The translations under genes were made by a program, and so were the position numbers. Of a stretch of DNA of 10,374 bases, positions 5,004 through 10,374 are shown one piece after another. The number at the start of each line of letters is the position of its first letter. Position 1 is the stretch's first letter. Origin of the DNA: Treponema sp. (GTDB lineage Bacteria > Spirochaetota > Spirochaetia > Treponematales > Breznakiellaceae); NCBI GenBank assembly GCA_020216655.1, contig JAIWNU010000108.1, forward strand, positions 1-10,374, in the 5' to 3' direction. A model generated the notes under the pieces. That model was given only the letters and a program-made list of their open reading frames with translations. It did no database searches and was not told the DNA's origin.

Positions 5004-7043
5004 CTAAGCCTGTCGAACTGTCTCCAGTTCCTGGGCAATCTGTTCCCATTGGTTTGTAAGTTCATCAATCTTTTGTAGTATACCATTAAGCTGGCTCTGA
5101 ACATCCCGTACTTTTGTACCATCTGAATAGACTTCGGGCCTTGCAAGGTCCGCTTCCAGACGGGCCTTTTCGGTTTCCGCCTCTTCTAAGCTGGCAAGCA
5201 GCTCCGCCTCTTGCCGTTCGAGGCGCCGGATTTGGGCCTGGCGCTGTTTTTCTAGTTCACGGTACACGGCTGCGCTGCGCGCAGCTTGCGCACTCTGTGT
5301 GGCTTGCGCGCTTCGCGCAGCTTGTGCACTCTGTACGGCTTGCGCACTCTGTGACACACCAAATCCCTCGAGGGTCCGGGATGTAGAGCGGGAGCCTTGG
5401 CCAGAAGCCGGGGCTTCGGTCTTGCCATCCGCTTCTACAGCAAGCCGCTCAAGGTAATATGCATAGTTTCCGTAAAAGAGCCGGGGCCGCCCCTGGTTCA
5501 ATTCCAGCGTTTTGGTGGAAAGGGCCTCCATAAATGCCCGGTCGTGGGATACGAAGACGACGGTCCCCGGATAGGCCTTAAGGGCATCTAAAAGGACATC
5601 CTTGGAGTGGAGGTCCAAGTGGTTGGTTGGCTCATCCAGAACCAGGAGGTTGACCGGATGCAAAAGCAGCCTCAGCAGGGCAAGCCTGCTTTTTTCGCCG
5701 CCGGACAGCACCGAAAGGGCTTTATACACATCGTCGCCCCGGAAAAGGAAGGCGCCGAGCATGTCCCGCAGTTTAGGTATCAGTTCCAGGGGAGCCTCGG
5801 CTTCCAGAGTTTCCAGTACCGACTGGGAGCCTGTCATGGTTTCCGCCACATCCTGGGAGAAATAGCCAACGGAAACGCCTGAGCCGAGGCTCAGCTGGCC
5901 CTCGTACTCAGGGTCGATGCCGGCCAGGATACGGAGCAGGGTTGATTTGCCGGCCCCATTCCGGCCGACCACAAGGAGTTTTTCTCCCGCCTCCACCACT
6001 AGATCGACGCCGTACAGTGCCTGGCGGCTGCCGTATTTTTTACCCAGGCCTTGCAGGGTCAGCACAAGCCGGCCGGAATGGGGCGGCGGCGGAAACGAAA
6101 AGTGTATCTTTTTAAGCGACTCGGGTATCTCGATCCGCTCCATTTTTTCAAGCCGTTTGACCCTGTCCTGCACCATGGCAGCCTTGGAAGCGTTGTACCG
6201 GAACCGGCGGATAAAGTCTTCGGTTTTGGCAATCTCTTCCTGCTGGGCTTCGTAGCGGGCAAGGAGGCCTTCCAGTTCTACCTTCCGAATCCGTTCATAG
6301 TTGCTAAAGTTTCCCGCATAACGCTTCAGGGAGCCCTGAAAAAGTTCATATACTTCGTTCACCGTTACATCAAGAAAATAGCGGTCATGGGACACGAGGA
6401 GATACCCGCCCTTAAAATCCTGGAGCCAGGATTCGAGCCAGGACCGGGCTTCGATATCCAGATAGTTGGTTGGTTCGTCCAGGAGCAGAATGTCTGGCGC
6501 CTCCAACAAAACCTTGGCCAGGGCGATACGCATCTGCCAGCCCCCGGAAAATTCATCAACAGGCCTATCCAGATCGGTTTCGGAAAAACCAAGACCGGTA
6601 AGCACCATGGCAATCCGCTGGGATCGCTGGTAGTATCCGGAATTCTCTATCGTTTCGTGAAGGCGATGATGTTCCTCAAGGAGCTGGGCGGTTTGCTTGG
6701 TATCACTTTTAGACTGCTCTAGTTGGGCTCCAAGTTCGTCCATTCGTGCTATGAGTTTCTGAATGCCAATAAAGGCGGTCTCGGCCTCTTCCCGCAGGGT
6801 TTTGCCTGAGTGCACAATGCCAGACTGGGGAAGATAGGATAGGCGGCAGCCCCGCTGTACGGCCCGATCCCCAGAGTCCGGATGTATCTGGCCGGCGATT
6901 ACCTTCATCAAGGTAGATTTCCCCGACCCATTGGCTCCTGCCAGAGCGGCGCGGCTGCCTGCGGCCAGATTCAGGGAGACATCCTTAAGGATATCCCGGT
7001 CGCCAAAGGCAAGGGAGACCCGGGTAAATTGTACAAATGCCAT
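5004..7043 (-). CDS. ABC-F family ATPase (ribosome-associated translation factor)
   Basis: A 679-residue soluble protein with two ABC domains and no membrane segment. Domain 1: Walker A GANGSGKST at 36-44, signature FSGGWQMR at 165-172, Walker B ILLLDEPTNYLD at 185-196, SHDRYFLD at 218-225. A charged helical linker with RFRYNASKAAMVQDRVKRL at 280-298 is the ABC-F hallmark that reaches the ribosomal P-site tRNA. Domain 2: GRNGAGKST at 360-368, LSGGEKSRL at 446-454, LLVLDEPTNHLD at 466-477, SHDRAF at 499-504. Residues 566-592 are a repetitive Ser-Ala-Gln linker, and 594-678 form a coiled-coil C-terminal domain with RPEVYSDGTKV, as in Uup and YdiF/YfmR-type proteins. Known role: these ATPases bind the E site and rescue or protect stalled ribosomes. 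Which subfamily this is, and whether it gives antibiotic resistance, cannot be told from sequence alone. GGAG lies 9 nt before ATG 7043, inside the end of the lipoprotein gene, whose stop is only 3 nt away. Confidence 0.95.
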   Translation of the reverse strand: MAFVQFTRVSLAFGDRDILKDVSLNLAAGSRAALAGANGSGKSTLMKVIAGQIHPDSGDRAVQRGCRLSYLPQSGIVHSGKTLREEAETAFIGIQKLIARMDELGAQLEQSKSDTKQTAQLLEEHHRLHETIENSGYYQRSQRIAMVLTGLGFSETDLDRPVDEFSGGWQMRIALAKVLLEAPDILLLDEPTNYLDIEARSWLESWLQDFKGGYLLVSHDRYFLDVTVNEVYELFQGSLKRYAGNFSNYERIRKVELEGLLARYEAQQEEIAKTEDFIRRFRYNASKAAMVQDRVKRLEKMERIEIPESLKKIHFSFPPPPHSGRLVLTLQGLGKKYGSRQALYGVDLVVEAGEKLLVVGRNGAGKSTLLRILAGIDPEYEGQLSLGSGVSVGYFSQDVAETMTGSQSVLETLEAEAPLELIPKLRDMLGAFLFRGDDVYKALSVLSGGEKSRLALLRLLLHPVNLLVLDEPTNHLDLHSKDVLLDALKAYPGTVVFVSHDRAFMEALSTKTLELNQGRPRLFYGNYAYYLERLAVEADGKTEAPASGQGSRSTSRTLEGFGVSQSAQAVQSAQAARSAQATQSAQAARSAAVYRELEKQRQAQIRRLERQEAELLASLEEAETEKARLEADLARPEVYSDGTKVRDVQSQLNGILQKIDELTNQWEQIAQELETVRQA
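5269..5355 (-). repeat. 18-nt in-frame tandem repeat in the ABC-F gene
   Basis: Four adjacent 18-nt units at 5284-5301, 5302-5319, 5320-5337 and 5338-5355 (plus-strand consensus gcttgcgcactctgtgyg), followed by a degenerate fifth of 15 nt at 5269-5283 that lacks one codon. They encode hexapeptides of the pattern S-A-Q-A-x-(Q/R) between the second ATPase domain and the C-terminal coiled coil. The unit length is a multiple of three, so gain or loss of units changes linker length without breaking the frame. Confidence 0.9.
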
Positions 7044-7046
7044 GGT

Positions 7047-8504
7047 TTACTGCTCCGCTGCAGGGAAGTATAGGATGATGGGCGATGGTGAGCGCTGAAG
7101 CACCGAAACTCCTGAAAGGGATGCGGGGGGCAGATATTCCAGGCGCAGGCCCCGGGGCTCAACCTTGTATAAGAAATTAACCGCCACTGGAGCTTTTGTG
7201 TCACCGCTTGCAGGGTTAAAGTAGAGTGTCAGGGCGCCGTCATAGGTAGTACGTATACTTTCCCGGATAAAGAGCCGCAGGGCTACGGTACCAGAGGTCC
7301 CGGCTGTGATGGGAATAATCCGCGGTACAAGAAGGTCAAAACCTTCCCAGGTAAAGGTGCCATCCTCCGATAAAACGAGCTGGCCATAGTTTTCGCTGTG
7401 GAACCGCGGTCCCTGTTCGCAAATGGTCTGGAGCAATTTAAGCCGCCGCTCCTGCTCCTGGGCAATGAGGTCGCCCACCGGCTGAGGAAGGGTAACGAAC
7501 AAAGTGGTCCGCAGTCCTCCGGTCTGGCTTCCAGCCTGCCCCGTGGAGGTCTGCCCCGCAGCAGTCTGGTTTGCAGAGCCCTGGCCCGTGAGGGGCTGGT
7601 ATTGAACCGCCAGCAGGTTTTCATTCCTGAGGGTTACAATGAGCGGAGTGCCTTCGAAACGCCAGCTTTGGGTATCTACCTTTGTGATAGAAGTGTAACT
7701 GTAGGTCTTATCAAAATCGGGAAGAGAAAGCCGAATAACTCCGGTGTCCGGATTGGGGAAAAAGCCGTACTGGTCTGTGAAATTGTCCAAATCAATCATC
7801 TGGGCATCGACCATGTCTTTATACCAATCGGGATACCAGATTTTACTGACCACAGTTTCCAGCGCGGGATCTTCCGCTGGTTGAGCAGTATTCCCCTGGG
7901 CAACCGCAACGGCCTTTCCCGCTTCTATTTCAAAAATCCTCAGCCGGTAGGAAAAGCAGTATCCCACCGTGCCGTCGTCGGTGAGCACCTGGAGCCAGTC
8001 TCCGGGGAGGGGGGTTGAGCCGCTCATGGCAGGGTTCCCCTGGGCCTTGGCAAGAATTTTAATTACCTGTCCCTGCCTGAGGCGGTACACCCGGCGGGCT
8101 CCATTATCTGGTTCGGCACGGACCGGGAGCCCATCCTGCAGGGTTTCGGCATAAAGGCTGGCATAAGCGGCAAATTGCTTTGCAAACGCGGAAGCCTTGG
8201 TTTTGCTTGTAAAAAACTGTATTTGCCAGAGGGGCACTTCTGTCTTATCAATAATCGGATCGCCTTTTTTTTCGGGCTTTAATTGATATTCTTTTGGAAT
8301 TCCAATGACATACACAGAATCGATATTGGATTTTATATAGACAGGGACGAGGGTACCCGATGGTATGGACGGATTTTCCACATTCCACAAAAGGACACCC
8401 CATCCTGCAAGTCGTGAACAGGAGCCAAGGATAGATAAAAAGAGGGTGAGTATAAAGAGTCCCCCAATCAACCAACTTGGTTTTTCCCGGCTTATGATAT
8501 ACAT
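7047..8504 (-). CDS. SH3-domain lipoprotein of unknown function
   Basis: I read 485 residues from ATG 8504. A GTG three codons upstream (8513) is also in frame, but it lies only 2 nt from the AAAGG at 8520-8516, whereas ATG 8504 has 11 nt spacing. Seen: a lipoprotein signal with basic residues near the start, a hydrophobic core (WLIGGLFILTLFLSIL) and lipobox LGSC with Cys29 as the probable lipidated residue. Residues about 125-192 match a bacterial SH3 fold: LPVRAEPDNGARRVYRLRQG, then GDWLQV, then DGTVGYCFSYRL. A Gln/Thr/Gly-rich spacer at about 306-331 separates it from a C-terminal half with beta-rich character that I cannot assign. SH3b domains often bind peptidoglycan or peptides, so an envelope role is likely: anchored to the inner or outer membrane and facing the periplasm. 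It ends 3 nt before the ABC-F start. There is no enzyme motif. Confidence 0.82.
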   Translation of the reverse strand: MYIISREKPSWLIGGLFILTLFLSILGSCSRLAGWGVLLWNVENPSIPSGTLVPVYIKSNIDSVYVIGIPKEYQLKPEKKGDPIIDKTEVPLWQIQFFTSKTKASAFAKQFAAYASLYAETLQDGLPVRAEPDNGARRVYRLRQGQVIKILAKAQGNPAMSGSTPLPGDWLQVLTDDGTVGYCFSYRLRIFEIEAGKAVAVAQGNTAQPAEDPALETVVSKIWYPDWYKDMVDAQMIDLDNFTDQYGFFPNPDTGVIRLSLPDFDKTYSYTSITKVDTQSWRFEGTPLIVTLRNENLLAVQYQPLTGQGSANQTAAGQTSTGQAGSQTGGLRTTLFVTLPQPVGDLIAQEQERRLKLLQTICEQGPRFHSENYGQLVLSEDGTFTWEGFDLLVPRIIPITAGTSGTVALRLFIRESIRTTYDGALTLYFNPASGDTKAPVAVNFLYKVEPRGLRLEYLPPASLSGVSVLQRSPSPIILYFPAAEQ

Positions 8505-8536
8505 ACTTGTCACTACCTTTATCTTGTTATGGGGGC

Positions 8537-8563
8537 CGGCTAAAATATTCTCATTTTAAGCCG
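8537..8563 (-). repeat. Imperfect inverted repeat upstream of the lipoprotein gene
   Basis: On the minus strand CGGCTTAAAAT (8563-8553) and ATTTTAGCCG (8546-8537) form a 10-bp stem with one bulged base around a 6-nt loop (GAGAAT). It is followed by GCCCCC, not by a U tract, so it is a poor intrinsic terminator in either direction. It lies between the MFS stop (8590) and the lipoprotein start (8504) and may be a message-processing or protein-binding element. Confidence 0.4.
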
Positions 8564-8569
8564 TTCCCG

Positions 8570-8575
8570 ATTATA
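8570..8575 (-). promoter_or_regulatory. Candidate -10 element for the lipoprotein-ABC-F-galE unit
   Basis: A perfect TATAAT on the minus strand, 65 nt before ATG 8504 and just after the MFS stop codon. No good -35 hexamer lies 16-18 nt upstream; the best at 17 nt is CATAAT. If used, the hairpin at 8537-8563 would begin at about the transcript 5' end. Confidence 0.3.
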
Positions 8576-8589
8576 CATCGCCAACGCGA

Positions 8590-10374
8590 TTAATTATGCA
8601 GCAAACGGTTTGCCGCCCAGGTACATACTAGCAGACGAAAGCGGTCATGGGCAACAAGGTCGTCTTCCAGTATAGCCTGGGAAAAAAGATATACCGCCAT
8701 ATCCTTTGTATCACCGAGATAGGTGAGTATCCAACGGGAAAGGGGCTGTCCATCATATTCATTGGTAAAGCGTCCTGCCGCTTCTTTTAATTCTTTAATA
8801 GCGGTCTTTATTTTTTGGGTATATCTGCTGCGTTTTTTGCTGGCAATGCTTTCAGTGATTTCTTCTATTTCGTCTTGAGCAAGCGCATTTGCCAGGGCAG
8901 GATCTTCCCGGTACTGGACCAGGAGCGGATAAAAACGTTCCATAATGCCGATAATGCCTGCTATGGATAGGACAACCTCATCCCGAAGATAGGGGGGAGG
9001 ATTTTCCTCCCGCAGCAGATCTAATAAAACCTGGATTGATTCGGAAGCGCCAAAGGTCTCCAAAGCTGAGGCCCCCATGATACGGATTCGGGGGTTTTTA
9101 TTTGTTTTGATGAACTCCTCTATTTTGACCCGGGATTCGGTATCTCCGAGCCGGGCCAGGGCAAGCATGGCTTCTCCGACCAGCATGTAGTCTTCTGCGG
9201 TAAAAAGGGTTCTCAATAGCGGGATGGCTCGGCGTACGCCATGGTTTCCGAGAATACGGCAGGAAATATAGGCAGTAGTATAGGGGTTGTTCTGAACATC
9301 CTCCAAAAGGGCATCCTCTGCCTCGGAGTTCAGGGTTTCCAGGGCCTCAATGGCCCGAAGCGCCTCGATACGAACCGAAAGCCGGGGTGACCTGAGCCGG
9401 TCTAAAAGCTCTGTCAGTGCTACCGTACTGGGCATATCGTGCAGGGCTTCCAGCACTTCATGTTCTTCCTGGACACTGCGGGATTTTTCGAGCCGTTCAA
9501 GCAGCGTCAGGGCCCGCAGATCCCGGAACGAAAAAATCACCCCCAGGGCACCCCGCAAGGGGAGCGCTCCGAGACGGATCAGTTTGCGCTGCCAGAACAG
9601 TACCACCAGCAGTAACAAGGTAAGGCTCGCAAAAAGAATCCGAAAGGCGAGCACCGGCGCTATCCCCGCATCAACCAGGGAGTCCAAAAAAAGCCCTGCC
9701 GCAAAGGAACCCGCCGCACCGGCGATACCATACACGATATAGTAAAGGATCCCCAGGTCGAGCATGTCCGTGGGGCGGATAAGCCCAAAAAAATAGGTCT
9801 GGGCCACCCCCTCGGTACCGGCAAAGGCAAAGTTGACCACAAAAAACAATAGGGCCAAAAAGAGCGGTATTGCCCATGGATGGGATGAACCTACAAAGGG
9901 AGACAAGAGGGCTGGCAGAAGGCCAATGACAGCGGCGAAGGTATAGGTAATATAGAGCGGTTTTGCACCGACCCGGTCCACAAGAAGCCGGGTGAGCAGG
10001 CCAATCGCAAGAGCCCCCAGACTGCCAAAAACCGAATAGAGGGAGACCATGCCATCTCCCTGATGGTAGACGCTCCTGCTGTAAACCACAATAAAGGCCC
10101 GGGACACGGATGATATGAGGCTGAGGGCTAAAAAAATGATGATAAACCGACGAAAGGGGGCACGGCGCAGGGCCCGGCGGACCACCGCAAAAAATTCTTC
10201 CCGTTTACCCTCCTCTTCTGCCGGAGGTTCAGGTATCCGGTACAGCATCAGGCTGCCGATAACACCTGAAATAATACCAATAGACATGAGGATGGCGTAG
10301 ATCATAAGAGGGGGCTTACGGCCTAAAAGCAGGGCAATACCAAGGCTCGTAAACATGGAAACCGCACTGGCAAT
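8590..10374 (-). CDS. MFS transporter fused to C-terminal HEAT repeats (5' end outside window)
   Basis: The frame is open to the window edge, giving 594 visible residues. The Met codon at 10356 lies inside a transmembrane stretch and is unlikely to be the true start. Counting from it: hydrophobic segments at about -6 to 12, 16-39, 70-92, 103-122, 133-155, 160-180, 202-224 and 234-255 look like helices 5-12 of a 12-helix major facilitator carrier, with a charged cytoplasmic loop at 40-69 between helices 6 and 7 and a motif-A-like LLVDRVGAKP at 124-133 after helix 8. Residues about 297-470 are helical pairs of HEAT/PBS-lyase type (for example SPRLSVRIEALRAIEAL, NPRIRIMGASALETFG), roughly five repeats, followed by a charged helical tail to 588. 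The substrate is unknown. The cytoplasmic solenoid suggests regulation by, or docking of, another protein. HEAT-fused carriers occur in several bacterial groups, including some ATP/ADP-translocase-like proteins, which this could resemble. The lipoprotein gene begins 85 nt downstream. Confidence 0.87.
   Translation of the reverse strand: MASAVSMFTSLGIALLLGRKPPLMIYAILMSIGIISGVIGSLMLYRIPEPPAEEEGKREEFFAVVRRALRRAPFRRFIIIFLALSLISSVSRAFIVVYSRSVYHQGDGMVSLYSVFGSLGALAIGLLTRLLVDRVGAKPLYITYTFAAVIGLLPALLSPFVGSSHPWAIPLFLALLFFVVNFAFAGTEGVAQTYFFGLIRPTDMLDLGILYYIVYGIAGAAGSFAAGLFLDSLVDAGIAPVLAFRILFASLTLLLLVVLFWQRKLIRLGALPLRGALGVIFSFRDLRALTLLERLEKSRSVQEEHEVLEALHDMPSTVALTELLDRLRSPRLSVRIEALRAIEALETLNSEAEDALLEDVQNNPYTTAYISCRILGNHGVRRAIPLLRTLFTAEDYMLVGEAMLALARLGDTESRVKIEEFIKTNKNPRIRIMGASALETFGASESIQVLLDLLREENPPPYLRDEVVLSIAGIIGIMERFYPLLVQYREDPALANALAQDEIEEITESIASKKRSRYTQKIKTAIKELKEAAGRFTNEYDGQPLSRWILTYLGDTKDMAVYLFSQAILEDDLVAHDRFRLLVCTWAANRLLHN

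Noticed and set aside
5269..5355. CRISPR-like array
   Set aside because: The units are 18 nt, directly adjacent without spacers, and lie in frame inside a coding region, so this is a coding tandem repeat.
7047..8513. GTG start at 8513 for the lipoprotein
   Set aside because: Only 2 nt separate it from the AAAGG motif; the ATG at 8504 has workable spacing and keeps a complete lipoprotein signal.
1..10374. A novel defence, mobile or biosynthetic system
   Set aside because: No recombinase, transposase, nuclease, toxin, reverse transcriptase, phage gene, terminal repeat or tRNA is visible; every gene but two (barrel protein, lipoprotein) falls in a known family and composition looks even across the window.

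Overview
The window reads as ordinary chromosomal backbone from a Gram-negative bacterium, most likely a spirochaete of the Treponema group, possibly a free-living or insect-gut lineage. This is inference from general character: GC content near 50%, a loosely conserved lipobox (LGSC), a small cysteine-free outer-membrane barrel protein ending in Phe, an MFS carrier fused to HEAT repeats, and a KamA-type radical SAM enzyme. No rRNA, tRNA or marker gene is present to prove it.

All eight genes lie on the minus strand, so transcription runs from high to low coordinates. In transcription order they are: an MFS transporter with a C-terminal HEAT-repeat domain (its 5' end is outside the window, past 10374); an SH3-domain lipoprotein; an ABC-F ATPase; UDP-glucose 4-epimerase (galE); an M20-family metallopeptidase; an outer-membrane beta-barrel protein; GTP cyclohydrolase II (ribA); and a KamA/EpmB-type radical SAM aminomutase (its 3' end is outside the window, before position 1).

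Spacing is tight. The gaps are 85 nt (MFS to lipoprotein), 3 nt (lipoprotein to ABC-F), 19 nt (ABC-F to galE), 26 nt (galE to M20), 25 nt (M20 to barrel protein), 95 nt (barrel protein to ribA) and a 4-nt ATGA overlap (ribA to the aminomutase). The lipoprotein-to-barrel block could be one transcription unit, and ribA plus the aminomutase a second, translationally coupled one. The only gaps large enough for control elements are 8505-8589 and 1632-1726. Each holds an imperfect hairpin without a clear U tract, plus a weak promoter-like match.

The gene products do not form one obvious pathway. They cover envelope transport and surface proteins, a ribosome-associated ATPase, sugar-nucleotide metabolism, peptide or acyl-amino-acid hydrolysis, riboflavin synthesis and beta-lysine chemistry. 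I see no mobile element, CRISPR array, defence cassette, phage gene or RNA gene, and no stretch over 300 bases without a gene. The points most worth a second look are a cysteine-rich N-terminal extension on RibA, an in-frame 18-nt tandem repeat in the linker of the ABC-F protein, the MFS-HEAT fusion, and the overlap of ribA with the aminomutase gene.
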